Below are positions 8,094 through 16,939 of a stretch of DNA of 28,214 nt, piece after piece. The position numbers were made by a program, and so were the translations under genes. Source of the DNA: CAYFUL01 sp964346375 (lineage in GTDB: Bacteria; Bacillota; Clostridia; Tissierellales; Peptoniphilaceae); NCBI GenBank assembly GCA_964346375.1, contig CAYFUL010000018.1:1-28214 (forward strand), written 5' to 3'. Position 1 is the first letter of the stretch. The number at the start of each line of letters is the position of its first letter. Under the pieces are notes generated by a model. That model made no database searches and was not told where the DNA came from. It worked only from the letters and a program-made list of their open reading frames with translations.

Positions 8094-9016
8094 TGAAGAT
8101 AATCTACATGGGTACTCCCGATTTTGCAGTTGCCCCCCTTGTAGAGATTAATAGTAAGTATGAAGTGGTACTTGTAGTTACTCAAGTAGATGCAAAAAAG
8201 GGAAGGGGAAAGAAATTAGCTCCTCCTCCAGTAAAAGTTGCAGCAGAAGAACTTGGGCTAGAGGTATACCAAACTGAAAATATTAACTCTCAGGAGTCAA
8301 TAGAGTATTTAAAAAGTAAAGATGCAGATATTTTTGTAGTGGCATCCTTTGGACAGATACTAAAAAAAGAGGTGTTGGATATTCCAAAGTTCTATCCAAT
8401 AAATATTCACGCATCACTACTTCCAAAGTATAGAGGGGCCGCTCCTGTAAATATGGCAATAATAAATGGAGAGGAAGTAACTGGAATTTCCATTATGAAA
8501 ATGGGAGAGGGTTTAGACGATGGAGATGTGGCGCTTATGTTAGACCATAACATTGGCGATGAAAATGCAGAGGACCTTACAAAAAGTCTATCAAACCTTG
8601 GAGCAAGGGCAATAATGGGATTTTTAGCCCAACATGAAAGTGGAGAGGTTAAATTTTCGCCACAGGATCATTCTAAATCCACATATGTAGGTAAAATAAA
8701 TAAGAGTATGGGAGAGATAGACTTTAATAGTTCTTCAAAGAGTATAGTGAACTTAATTAAAGGCCTATATCCACAACCGGGAGCCTTTACTAAAATTGGA
8801 GATGCAGTACTAAAAATCTACTCTGGAAAGGTAGTAGAATATAGTGGAAATGAACAGCCTGGAACTGTAATAAGCTCTAAGAAGGAGTTAATTATAAAAA
8901 CTGAGGATGGAGCAGTTTCAGTTGAAGAACTACAACTTCCGGGTAAAAAGAGAATGGATATAGTAAGTTTTCTACTTGGAAATCCAATAGAAGAGGGCAT
9001 AATTTTAGGAGGTTAG
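8093..9016 (+). CDS. fmt: Methionyl-tRNA formyltransferase
   Basis: Fmt transfers a formyl group from 10-formyl-tetrahydrofolate to Met-tRNA(fMet) so it can serve in initiation. The protein has 307 residues and starts with GTG inside the def stop (TAGTG); an ATG at codon 5 would remove the first conserved residues (KIIYMGTPDFA). The catalytic trio is present: Asn104 and His106 in NIHASLLPKYRGAAP and Asp142 in GEGLDDGD, with the same mutual spacing as in E. coli. The C-terminal tRNA-binding beta-barrel domain begins near residue 205. It ends one base before the next gene. Confidence 0.97.
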   Translation: MKIIYMGTPDFAVAPLVEINSKYEVVLVVTQVDAKKGRGKKLAPPPVKVAAEELGLEVYQTENINSQESIEYLKSKDADIFVVASFGQILKKEVLDIPKFYPINIHASLLPKYRGAAPVNMAIINGEEVTGISIMKMGEGLDDGDVALMLDHNIGDENAEDLTKSLSNLGARAIMGFLAQHESGEVKFSPQDHSKSTYVGKINKSMGEIDFNSSSKSIVNLIKGLYPQPGAFTKIGDAVLKIYSGKVVEYSGNEQPGTVISSKKELIIKTEDGAVSVEELQLPGKKRMDIVSFLLGNPIEEGIILGG

Positions 9017-9017
9017 T

Positions 9018-9698
9018 ATGCCATTATATTTTGATTCGACAATAATTTACATTATTCCAGCTATAATACTTGGAATGGTTGCACAATTTAAAATACAATC
9101 TGCCTATTCAAAAAATTCAAGAATAGATAGTGGCTCTGGAATGACTGGAGCAATGGTAGCAAGGGAAATACTTGATAGAAACGGACTAAGAAATGTTGGA
9201 ATAGAAAGGGTAAATGGAACATTAACAGACCATTACGACCCAAGGTATAAGGTACTAAGACTATCAGAGGGAGTATATAATTCCACTTCCATATCTGGAG
9301 TATCTATTGCAGCTCACGAAGTTGGCCATGCAATTCAGGATAGTTTAGACTATGCACCACTTAGAATTAGAAACTCTATTTTTCCCCTTGCAAGTATAGG
9401 TTCAAATCTATCCTATATGTTTATCTTAGCAGGATTATTTTTCTCAAGATTCTTTTTAAATATAGGAATTGCCCTGTTTATTTTTACTGTAATCTTTCAA
9501 ATCGTAACCCTACCTGTTGAATTTGACGCAAGTAGAAGGGCGAAAGAGGAACTATCTAATGGATTTATTGGCGAGGGAGCATTAAGGGGAACTCGTGAAG
9601 TTCTATCTGCCGCAGCATTAACCTATGTTGCTGCAACTTTAACTGCAGTGCTACAACTATTAAGACTTCTAAGTATATCTGGAAGAAGAAGGAACTAA
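9018..9698 (+). CDS. YugP-type membrane zinc metallopeptidase
   Basis: This 226-residue protein matches the DUF232/YugP family of putative neutral zinc metallopeptidases, whose substrates are unknown. HEVGH at residues 100-104 is the HExxH zinc site. There is one hydrophobic segment near the N-terminus (about 7-24), two after the active site (about 130-165) and one near the C-terminus (about 195-215), so it is an integral membrane protein. The region EFDASRRAKEEL probably holds the third zinc ligand. GGAGG precedes the ATG. Its TAATG junction with rsmB shows tight coupling. The position between fmt and rsmB recurs in related anaerobes. Confidence 0.88.
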   Translation: MPLYFDSTIIYIIPAIILGMVAQFKIQSAYSKNSRIDSGSGMTGAMVAREILDRNGLRNVGIERVNGTLTDHYDPRYKVLRLSEGVYNSTSISGVSIAAHEVGHAIQDSLDYAPLRIRNSIFPLASIGSNLSYMFILAGLFFSRFFLNIGIALFIFTVIFQIVTLPVEFDASRRAKEELSNGFIGEGALRGTREVLSAAALTYVAATLTAVLQLLRLLSISGRRRN

Positions 9699-11002
9699 TG
9701 AGAAATATAAGAAAAACAGCCTTAAAGGTTTTAGTGGACGTATTAGAAGATGGCAAGTTTTTAAAGGAGTCATTAGACGAATTTATGGACTTGCCTATTC
9801 AGGATAGAAATCTCCTATATAGAATTACTAGGGGAGTAGTTGAAAATAAACTATACCTTGAATATATTGTAGGAAAGTATTCTAAAATTCCACTAGAGGA
9901 CCTAGAAAGTGAAGTAAAAATAATTCTATTAATGGGAGTGTATCAGCTATTTTTCCTAGATAGAGTACCTGAGTATGCAGTATTAAATGAATCTGTAAAA
10001 CTAGGCAAGAGGTATGGAAAAAAGGGAAGTGGAGGATATATTAATGGAGTCCTAAGAAACATTCTAAGGGATATAAAATCTGCCTCTAAGGTTACAATTG
10101 AGGACGCCATAGAAAATTTAAGTACCTATTATTCCCAGCCATATTTTTACGTAGAGGATATGGTAAATAGATATGGAATAGACTTTACCAAGGCACTACT
10201 AAAGGCAAATAACGAAACTCCGCCCTTTACAATTAGGGTTAATACTCTAAAGGTATCTAGGGAGGAGTTGTTTTTAAAGTTAAAAAACCTTGGTTTTGAC
10301 GTAAAAATTACGGAAATTTCAAATTATGGACTAGTGGTTGAAAATCCACAGGGACTATTGGAAACAGATGAGTTTCATTATGGGGAATTCTACGTTCAAG
10401 ACGAGGCATCAATGGTAGTAAGCGAGTTACTAAATCCGAAAAAGGGATCGATGGTACTTGATATGTGCGCTTCTCCCGGAGGAAAATCCACCCATATGGC
10501 GCAGATTATGGAAAATTCAGGGAGTATTATCGCCTGTGATATTAGCGAAGAAAAAATAGAAACAATAGACGAAAATATTTCTAGACTGGGAATTACAAAT
10601 ACTACTACAGCTGTTAAGGATGGAATGGAATTTTATAGTGAGTATAGGAAAAAATTCGACTATATTCTACTAGATGCCCCTTGCTCTGGATTTGGTCTAT
10701 ATAGAAGAAAACCAGAGATAAAGTACAATAGAAGTATGGAAGATGTAGAGAATCTTTCAAAAATTCAGTCAACAATGTTAAAAAATGCCTCCCAATACTT
10801 AAAATCTGGGGGAACTTTAGTATATAGTACCTGTACTACAACTTTAGAGGAAAATGACTACGTAGTAGAGGAGTTTTTAAATTCTACAGAGGAGTTTAGT
10901 ATAGAACCTATAAATGGTGAAAAGTTTTTTAAATTATATCCTCATAATAATAGCACCGATGGGTTTTCTATAGTAAAATTAAAGAAGAATGGAAATAAAT
11001 AG
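9698..11002 (+). CDS. rsmB: 16S rRNA (cytosine-967-C5)-methyltransferase RsmB
   Basis: RsmB methylates C967 of 16S rRNA using S-adenosylmethionine. The 434 residues include an N-terminal NusB-like RNA-binding domain (about 1-130) and a C-terminal Rossmann-fold methyltransferase. SAM motif DMCASPGGKSTHMA is near residue 252. The two cysteines of m5C methyltransferases are in LDAPCSGFG and STCTTTLEEND. The start overlaps the preceding stop by one base. Its 3' end overlaps the rlmN start by 14 nt. Confidence 0.97.
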   Translation: MRNIRKTALKVLVDVLEDGKFLKESLDEFMDLPIQDRNLLYRITRGVVENKLYLEYIVGKYSKIPLEDLESEVKIILLMGVYQLFFLDRVPEYAVLNESVKLGKRYGKKGSGGYINGVLRNILRDIKSASKVTIEDAIENLSTYYSQPYFYVEDMVNRYGIDFTKALLKANNETPPFTIRVNTLKVSREELFLKLKNLGFDVKITEISNYGLVVENPQGLLETDEFHYGEFYVQDEASMVVSELLNPKKGSMVLDMCASPGGKSTHMAQIMENSGSIIACDISEEKIETIDENISRLGITNTTTAVKDGMEFYSEYRKKFDYILLDAPCSGFGLYRRKPEIKYNRSMEDVENLSKIQSTMLKNASQYLKSGGTLVYSTCTTTLEENDYVVEEFLNSTEEFSIEPINGEKFFKLYPHNNSTDGFSIVKLKKNGNK

Positions 11003-12017
11003 TTTAAACGATATAGAATTAAGGGAAAAATTTAAAGAACTGGGGGAGAGTCCATTTAGAGGAACTCAACTTTTTGACTTTTTTCATCGCCAGAGAGGTA
11101 CAGATATAGATGAAATTACTACTTTTTCTAAGGAATTAAGGAATGCACTTAAAAATGAGGAAGTGGGAAGAGTTGAAATACTTGAGGAATATGCCTCTAA
11201 GTTAGACGAGACTAAAAAGTATCTATTTAAATTAAAGGATGGAAATATTATAGAGGGCGTACTTATGAAGTACAAGTACGGCTATTCTCAATGTATTTCA
11301 ACTCAGGTGGGTTGTAAAATGGGATGTGAATTTTGCGCCTCAACTAAGGCAGGACTTATTAGAAATCTAACTCCCTATGAAATGGCAGCTCAAATTTATG
11401 AAGTTGAAAAGTATAATGGAATTAGTATTTCAAATATTATTCTAATGGGAAGTGGAGAGCCACTAGACAATTTTCAAAATGTACTAAAGTTTATAGAACT
11501 TATTCATCATCCAAGGGGAAAGAATCTATCCCTTAGAAATATTACTATCTCTACTTGTGGCATAGTACCAAAGATTAAGGAACTTGCAGAGAAAAAACTT
11601 CCTATTACCCTATCAATTTCACTACACAGTACAAATGATGAGGATAGAAGAAGGATTATGCCAATTGCAAGAAGGTATTCTCTTAGTGAACTTATGGAAG
11701 CATGTAGGTATTATGAGAGTTTAAATAACAGTAGAACTACATTTGAGTACACCTTAATTAGAGGAGAAAATAATGGTGTAAAAAATGTATCAGAGATGGT
11801 AGAACTCTTTCATGGAATAAATGCCCATGTCAATTTAATTCCCCTTAACTCCATTGAGGAATTTGACGGGAAATCTCCAAGTCCAGAAGAGGTACAGAAT
11901 TTTAAGAAGAGTTTGGAAAATAGAGGGATTAATGTAACTGTACGAAGGGAATTAGGCAGCGATATATCCGCCGCCTGTGGACAGTTAAAGAGATCCTATA
12001 TAGAGGTGTCAGATTGA
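10989..12017 (+). CDS. rlmN: 23S rRNA/tRNA adenine C2-methyltransferase RlmN
   Basis: RlmN is a radical-SAM enzyme that makes 2-methyladenosine at A2503 of 23S rRNA and at A37 of some tRNAs. The cluster ligands are Cys109, Cys113 and Cys116 (CKMGCEFC). The C-terminal methyl-carrying cysteine is Cys330 in AACGQLK, and its usual partner is Cys102 in YSQCISTQ or a near equivalent. The 342-residue length is normal. The ribosome binding site (AAAGAAG) is weak and lies inside the end of rsmB, so expression probably depends on coupling. Confidence 0.97.
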   Translation: MEINSLNDIELREKFKELGESPFRGTQLFDFFHRQRGTDIDEITTFSKELRNALKNEEVGRVEILEEYASKLDETKKYLFKLKDGNIIEGVLMKYKYGYSQCISTQVGCKMGCEFCASTKAGLIRNLTPYEMAAQIYEVEKYNGISISNIILMGSGEPLDNFQNVLKFIELIHHPRGKNLSLRNITISTCGIVPKIKELAEKKLPITLSISLHSTNDEDRRRIMPIARRYSLSELMEACRYYESLNNSRTTFEYTLIRGENNGVKNVSEMVELFHGINAHVNLIPLNSIEEFDGKSPSPEEVQNFKKSLENRGINVTVRRELGSDISAACGQLKRSYIEVSD

Positions 12018-12727
12018 AATATTGTGTTAGATCAGAAAGGGGCAAGGTAAGGCAAAATAACGAGGATTCCTACTTTGTTCTCACAAATGATATAAATCTA
12101 TTTATAGTTGCAGATGGTATGGGAGGCCACCTTGCAGGTGATACTGCGAGTAAAATGGCAGTTAGTATTATCTCAGAATATATCTTAGAAAACTACGAAA
12201 GTAGTAATTTACCTGAAATTATTACTAAGGCAATAGATTTAGCGAATGAGAAAATATACAGTGAATCTCAAAGTGTAGAAAATTATAGAGGAATGGGGAC
12301 AACTGTATCCCTAGTATTGTTGGACAATGAAAAAATATACTATGCAAATATTGGCGATAGTAGAGTTTATGTACTAAAGGATGGGGAATTTACCCAAATG
12401 ACCCAAGATGACTCATTTGTAAACTACTTAGTAAAAATAGGTGATATAAGTCATGAGGAGGCAAAAATTCATCCCAAGAAAAACGTACTTACTAAAGCCG
12501 TTGGTACTTATGGTAAACTGGAAATAGAGGTTAATTCCCTTGAAACTGAAAAAGGGGACTACCTATTGATTTGCTCCGATGGACTATCAAATATGTTAGA
12601 TGATGAAGTTATTAGAAGTACCATTCTAAAAGAGGATTTTGAAAAAATTGGAGATTCTCTAATTGATATGGCTTATGATTCCGGTGGTTTAGACAATATC
12701 ACTTTTATTTTAATAGATCTTAAGTAG
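12014..12727 (+). CDS. prpC: PP2C-type Ser/Thr protein phosphatase
   Basis: This is the PrpC/Stp partner of the downstream PASTA kinase; it removes phosphate from Ser/Thr residues of kinase substrates and probably from the kinase itself. The 237 residues have the metal-binding PP2C motifs RQNNEDSY, ADGMGGHLAGD, GDSRVY, CSDGLSNM and GGLDNITF, containing the Asp residues that coordinate the metals. It starts at a TTG overlapping the rlmN stop by 4 nt, after AGAGGTG. It lies 8 nt before prkC, the usual phosphatase-kinase order in Firmicutes. Confidence 0.96.
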   Translation: MKYCVRSERGKVRQNNEDSYFVLTNDINLFIVADGMGGHLAGDTASKMAVSIISEYILENYESSNLPEIITKAIDLANEKIYSESQSVENYRGMGTTVSLVLLDNEKIYYANIGDSRVYVLKDGEFTQMTQDDSFVNYLVKIGDISHEEAKIHPKKNVLTKAVGTYGKLEIEVNSLETEKGDYLLICSDGLSNMLDDEVIRSTILKEDFEKIGDSLIDMAYDSGGLDNITFILIDLK

Positions 12728-12735
12728 GTGATTAA

Positions 12736-14778
12736 ATGATAGGTAAACTTTTAGGTAATAGATATGAAATAATGGAAAAAATCGGTACTGGGGGAATGGG
12801 AGATGTATACAAGGCCCATTGTCACAAGCTAGACCGAATCGTTGCTATTAAAATATTAAAGAAGGAATACAATGGGGACAATAACTTTATTAGAAAGTTT
12901 AAAAGGGAATCTCTAGCAGCAGCAAGTATTTCCCATCCCAATATTGTTAGCATATATGACGTTGGAACAGAAGTAATAGATGATAGTGATGTACACTATA
13001 TTGTAATGGAGTACATTGACGGAAAAACTCTAAAGGAAATAATAAGTGAAACTGGACGATTAAAAAAATCAAGAGCACTAAGCTATACTGTACAGATTTG
13101 TGAAGCCCTTAAAACTGCTCACCAAAAGGGAATAATTCACAGAGATATAAAATCTCAAAATATAATGGTAACTAAGGACGACAGAGTAAAGGTAACGGAC
13201 TTTGGAATTGCAAGAATTGTAGATAGTGCAACTGTAACGGCTACAAATGCAATAATGGGTTCTGTTCATTACTTTTCTCCGGAACAGGCAAGGGGTTCAA
13301 AGGTAGATAACAGAAGTGATATTTACTCCCTTGGAATAGTACTATATGAAATGTTAACGGGGAAACTTCCCTTTGAGGCAGAAAATCCTGTAACAGTTGC
13401 CCTTATGCAAGTACAAACAGATATGCCAAGACCATCTCTTTTAAATCCAGAGGTGGACGAGGACGTAGATAACCTTGTACTAAATATGACTTGGAAAAAA
13501 CCTGAGGACAGATATAGAGATGCCAGTGAAATTATTAGGGCTATTAAGGATATACTCCTTGGAAGAACAGTAACTGCCCATCAAAATAACGCTGATACAT
13601 CTGATAGAACTGTATTTATGCCTACAGATAATATAAATAGAGAAGCAAGAAAAAAAGTAGTAAGGCGATCTCCAGAGAGTCAGACCTACGACAGACCAAA
13701 TTATGAGAGGGAGTATACTATGCCTCCAAGTAATAAAAGGCAACAGAATAAATCTGGAGTTGGAAGCATACTACTTGGAATGTTAGCGGCATTAATAATA
13801 TTTGTTGCCCTAATATTTGTAGTTCCTAAGGTTTGGAATAGTAATAATACTGGAAATAATACAGAAATTACTCAAGGAGAACAGGTAAAAGTTCCCTCCT
13901 TTAAGGGAATGCAATCTGACAAAGCCTATGCGCTGGCAAAGGAACTTGGATTTGTACTAAAATTGGGAGAGCCAAAATCCGATCCAAACTTTAGAAATCA
14001 AGAGATAGTAAGCCAAGACGTGGAATTTGGTACTATGGTGCCAAAGGGAACTGAAATTACCCTTGTAATAAATAATATTGATAAGAAAGATTTACCAAAT
14101 TTAGTTGGTAAAACCCTTGAGGAGGCTCAAGAGTTAATTAAAGATAGGGGATTTGAGGCTGATATACAGTTTGAAAACTCTAATGATGTTGAAGAGAATA
14201 CTGTAATTAGTCAGTACCCAGAGGCTGGAGAGAAATTAGAACAAGGTGGAAAGGTATCTATAAAGGTCAGCAAGGGCCTAATTGGAAAACAAGTTGAAGT
14301 TCCAGCATTAAAGGGAATTTCAGAGTCTAGTGCCATTGCAACTTTAAAGGCAAAGGGTTTACAAGTTGGAAGTGTTACTAAAGGTAGAACTAACGATGTA
14401 GGAGTAGGAGAGGTATTTGAACAGTCTATAAAGTCTGGAGAGAGTGTACCGGCTGGAACTGTAGTAGACCTTACTATAAGCGAAGGACCTATAATTAAAG
14501 AAGAACCACCAAAGGAAAATAACGAACCCATACAAGAGGAGCCACAGAGACAAGAAAGAGTATCTAAAAAAGTTACTCTACCATTTCAACTTCCTAATGA
14601 TGGACAGAGCCACGAAATACTGGTAAAAGTCCTTGAAAATGGAAATGAGAGAAATATCTACAAGGAAGTAAAAAATGGAGATGGCGGGTCCTTTGAGGTA
14701 ACTATTGAGGGTAGAGTTGGACAGACTTACAAGGTATATATGAACAATGATTTAATAGATACATTAACTATTCAATAG
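12736..14778 (+). CDS. prkC: PASTA-domain Ser/Thr protein kinase PrkC/Stk1
   Basis: This is a membrane Hanks-type kinase that senses peptidoglycan fragments or lipid II outside the cell and controls cell wall growth and division. The cytoplasmic kinase domain (about 10-270) has the glycine loop GTGGMG at 17-22, catalytic Lys39, Glu58, HRDIKSQN with Asp137, and DFG at 155-157. The activation loop is Thr-rich (ATVTATNA). A charged linker (about 275-340) precedes one transmembrane helix (about 345-366). Three extracellular PASTA repeats follow (about 383-447, 452-515 and 518-585). A Pro/Glu-rich spacer leads to a small beta-rich C-terminal region (about 612-680) that is not a PASTA repeat. Length of 680 is typical. 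Confidence 0.97.
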   Translation: MIGKLLGNRYEIMEKIGTGGMGDVYKAHCHKLDRIVAIKILKKEYNGDNNFIRKFKRESLAAASISHPNIVSIYDVGTEVIDDSDVHYIVMEYIDGKTLKEIISETGRLKKSRALSYTVQICEALKTAHQKGIIHRDIKSQNIMVTKDDRVKVTDFGIARIVDSATVTATNAIMGSVHYFSPEQARGSKVDNRSDIYSLGIVLYEMLTGKLPFEAENPVTVALMQVQTDMPRPSLLNPEVDEDVDNLVLNMTWKKPEDRYRDASEIIRAIKDILLGRTVTAHQNNADTSDRTVFMPTDNINREARKKVVRRSPESQTYDRPNYEREYTMPPSNKRQQNKSGVGSILLGMLAALIIFVALIFVVPKVWNSNNTGNNTEITQGEQVKVPSFKGMQSDKAYALAKELGFVLKLGEPKSDPNFRNQEIVSQDVEFGTMVPKGTEITLVINNIDKKDLPNLVGKTLEEAQELIKDRGFEADIQFENSNDVEENTVISQYPEAGEKLEQGGKVSIKVSKGLIGKQVEVPALKGISESSAIATLKAKGLQVGSVTKGRTNDVGVGEVFEQSIKSGESVPAGTVVDLTISEGPIIKEEPPKENNEPIQEEPQRQERVSKKVTLPFQLPNDGQSHEILVKVLENGNERNIYKEVKNGDGGSFEVTIEGRVGQTYKVYMNNDLIDTLTIQ

Positions 14779-14786
14779 GAGGTATC

Positions 14787-15602
14787 TTGAAAGGAAAGAT
14801 AGTAAAAAGCACTGGAGGATTCTACTATGTAGATTCTGAAGGTGAAATTTATGAGACTAGAGGAAGGGGAAACTTTCGCCATAAGGGTAAAAGACCCATG
14901 GTTGGCGATGAAGTCGAATTTATTATTCAAGACGGACTTGGATATATTACAAGTATTTTCCCAAGGAAAAATCAACTACTAAGACCTGATGTTGCAAATG
15001 TAGATCAGGTTTTAGTGGTTATACCTATTGAAAGTCCTCTCTACAATCTATACATTATAGACAAGATTATCTGCCATTATGAACATGCTGGACTGGATAT
15101 ATTAATTTCAGTAAATAAGGTGGATTTAAATTTTAATGAGTCTGTAAAAATTAAGGAAATATACGAAAAAGTTGGATATAGAGTTTTTCTAACTGATATT
15201 TCCGGTAGAGGATATGAGGAATTAAAAAGTGAACTGGAAAATAAAACTACCGCCCTTGCTGGAGTATCTGGCGCTGGAAAGAGTACCCTTACCTCAAATC
15301 TATTGGGGCTGGATATTTTAAGGGGAAGTGTAAGTGAAAAAACTGGTAGAGGAAAACACACTACAAGACATGTTGAAATCTTTTCAAAGGATTCAATATA
15401 TATATTCGATACCCCGGGATTTTCTTCCATGGATTTAAGTGAAATTGAACCAGAGGAGTTAGGAGATTTATTTATAGAGTTTTTTAAATACAGAGGAAAC
15501 TGTAAATTTAACAACTGTAAACACAGATTAGAACCGGGATGCGGAGTAATAGAAGCTGTGGAAAGTGGATTGATTCCCAAAGAGAGATACGAAAATTATT
15601 AA
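14787..15602 (+). CDS. rsgA: Ribosome maturation GTPase RsgA, C-terminus probably cut by a stop codon
   Basis: RsgA is a circularly permuted GTPase that acts late in 30S subunit assembly. After an N-terminal OB-fold (about 1-65), the G motifs appear in permuted order: NKVD at 110-113, P-loop GVSGAGKST at 159-167, then DTPG. The zinc site Cys239, Cys244, His246 and Cys252 is complete. The TTG start follows GGAGGT. The frame stops at TAA 15600-15602 after ERYENY, where relatives continue for a further helix. The next 12 codons read TILEEIEKEKKY in the same frame and stop at a TAA that overlaps the rpe ATG. The stop is thus best explained as TTA changed to TAA. All catalytic parts are intact, so the 271-residue product may still work. 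Confidence 0.94.
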   Translation: MKGKIVKSTGGFYYVDSEGEIYETRGRGNFRHKGKRPMVGDEVEFIIQDGLGYITSIFPRKNQLLRPDVANVDQVLVVIPIESPLYNLYIIDKIICHYEHAGLDILISVNKVDLNFNESVKIKEIYEKVGYRVFLTDISGRGYEELKSELENKTTALAGVSGAGKSTLTSNLLGLDILRGSVSEKTGRGKHTTRHVEIFSKDSIYIFDTPGFSSMDLSEIEPEELGDLFIEFFKYRGNCKFNNCKHRLEPGCGVIEAVESGLIPKERYENY

Positions 15603-15641
15603 ACCATACTAGAGGAAATAGAAAAGGAGAAAAAGTACTAA
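15603..15641 (+). other. In-frame remnant of the rsgA C-terminus after the stop
   Basis: These codons continue the rsgA frame directly after TAA 15600-15602 and encode TILEEIEKEKKY before TAA 15639-15641. The charged helix fits the usual RsgA tail after RYENYL. The final TAA shares its last base with the rpe ATG, the same TAATG junction style as between the protease gene and rsmB. The stretch also contains the rpe ribosome binding site (AAGGAGA, 15624-15630). That it was once translated as part of rsgA is inferred. Confidence 0.7.
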
Positions 15642-16306
15642 TGTTAAGCCCATCAATACTATCAGCAGATTTTTCAAATATGGAAAAGGCATTTGAACTA
15701 TTAAATCGTACAAATGTTGACTATGTTCACCTAGACATAATGGACGGTCACTATGTACCTAATATTTCCTATGGTCCAGATATTGTAAAAAATCTTAGAA
15801 AGCTTACAAATACTCCCTTTGATTGTCATTTAATGGTGGAGAATCCAGAGAACTACATAGATAGATTTGCAAGTGCTGGTGCGCAAATTATTACCATTCA
15901 TCCAAATTCCACTATCCATTTAGACAGGGTAGTAAATCAAATTAGAAGTAAGAAGATAAAAGTTGGAATTGCAATTAATCCCCACGAACCACTAAATGTA
16001 CTTGAATACATATTAGACAGTATAGACCTTGTACTTATTATGAGTGTAAATCCAGGATTTGGAGGACAGTCCTTTATTGATTATTCCCTAAAAAAAATTG
16101 AGAATCTTAAAAAGATTATCGGCAAAAGAGATATTATTATTGAAGTTGATGGAGGCATAAATACTGAAAATGTAGATAGTATTTACAGGGCAGGTGCAGA
16201 TATGGTTGTGGCAGGATCTGCTGTATTTAATGCAGCGAATCCAGAACTTGCAATTAAAAATTTTAAGGAGAGCTATGAGAGGCATATTAGTAGCGGGAGG
16301 GAGTAA
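15641..16306 (+). CDS. rpe: Ribulose-phosphate 3-epimerase
   Basis: Rpe interconverts ribulose 5-phosphate and xylulose 5-phosphate in the pentose phosphate pathway. I place the start at ATG 15641 (MLSPSILSADFSNM, 221 residues), after AAGGAGA; the frame is open upstream but lies over rsgA and is not conserved. The metal-binding and catalytic residues of this TIM-barrel are in HLDIMDGHYVPN, CHLMVENPE and EVDGGIN. The phosphate-binding segments SVNPGFGGQ and VAGSAVF are present. The gene ends 32 nt inside thiN. Confidence 0.97.
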   Translation: MLSPSILSADFSNMEKAFELLNRTNVDYVHLDIMDGHYVPNISYGPDIVKNLRKLTNTPFDCHLMVENPENYIDRFASAGAQIITIHPNSTIHLDRVVNQIRSKKIKVGIAINPHEPLNVLEYILDSIDLVLIMSVNPGFGGQSFIDYSLKKIENLKKIIGKRDIIIEVDGGINTENVDSIYRAGADMVVAGSAVFNAANPELAIKNFKESYERHISSGRE

Positions 16307-16901
16307 CCCTTCCCCTGAATTTATTAAAAAAATAATTAGAGAAGATGATTTAATAGTTTGTGCCGATAGAGGTGCAAACTATATTTTTAATCTGGGAATT
16401 ATTCCAGATGTGGTTATGGGAGATTTTGATTCCATTAGTTTAGAACTATTAGAGGAGTGGAAAGGCAAGGTTAAGGTTATAAAATTTCCTCCAGAAAAGG
16501 ACGCAACTGATACTGAACTTGCCATAGAATTTATGGAGGATAGGTGCCAGGAGATTATTATGATGGGGTGTACAGGTACAAGATTTGACCATGTACTGGG
16601 AAGTGTATTTCTGTTAAAACGACTCTATGAAAAGGGAATTAAAGGTAAAATTGTGGATATGAATAATTCCATCTTCTATGTAAAAGAGGGTAGTCATAAA
16701 TTTTATAGAGAGGATAAGAAATATATTTCCTTTATTCCAATGGTGGACTCTGTTTTTTCAACTATTGGTTGTAAATATACTGTAAATAATGCTGAAATTT
16801 CCTTTGGAAGTCCTTTGGGAGTTAGCAATGAAATGGTAGATAGTGAATCAATTTATGAAATTAATAGAGGTGAGGGCCTTATAATTCTTTCTAAGGACTA
16901 A
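16275..16901 (+). CDS. thiN: Thiamine diphosphokinase
   Basis: ThiN transfers pyrophosphate from ATP to thiamine, giving the cofactor thiamine diphosphate. The start is ATG 16275 (MRGILVAGGSNPSPEF, 208 residues), preceded by AAGGAGA inside rpe. The family motifs CADRGANYIFNLGIIPD, MGDFDSI, PPEKDATDTELAI and TRFDHVLG hold the catalytic aspartates and the thiamine/ATP sites. The C-terminal beta-sandwich is shorter but complete. The 32-nt overlap with rpe suggests coupling. A terminator follows directly, ending the long plus-strand gene run. Confidence 0.96.
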   Translation: MRGILVAGGSNPSPEFIKKIIREDDLIVCADRGANYIFNLGIIPDVVMGDFDSISLELLEEWKGKVKVIKFPPEKDATDTELAIEFMEDRCQEIIMMGCTGTRFDHVLGSVFLLKRLYEKGIKGKIVDMNNSIFYVKEGSHKFYREDKKYISFIPMVDSVFSTIGCKYTVNNAEISFGSPLGVSNEMVDSESIYEINRGEGLIILSKD

Positions 16902-16930
16902 AAAAGAGCATTAAAAAAAGGCTCTTTTGA
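16902..16930 (+). terminator. Intrinsic terminator after thiN
   Basis: Arms 16902-16909 (AAAAGAGC) and 16921-16928 (GCTCTTTT) pair perfectly around an 11-nt A-rich loop; the U-run is within the 3' arm. It starts at the thiN stop. Part of the sequence is shared with the rpmB terminator on the other strand. Confidence 0.65.
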
Positions 16931-16934
16931 AGCC
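16912..16934 (-). terminator. Intrinsic terminator after rpmB
   Basis: On the minus strand GGCTTC and GAGCC form a short stem with one bulged base around AAAA, followed by a run of seven T. It begins 5 nt after the rpmB stop. The stem is modest but the T-run is good. Confidence 0.6.
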
Positions 16935-16939
16935 TCTTA

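Noticed and set aside
14041..14470. Possible DNA repeats within the PASTA region of prkC
   Set aside because: The similarity is at the protein level among PASTA domains; the DNA is diverged and not a recent duplication.
15077..15580. Minus-strand open frame of 167 codons over rsgA
   Set aside because: It is opposite an intact, recognisable GTPase; composition follows the complementary strand and there is no Shine-Dalgarno site.
15539..15640. N-terminal extension of the rpe frame into rsgA
   Set aside because: The residues are not conserved, and AAGGAGA plus the family start MLSPSILSADF place the start at 15641.
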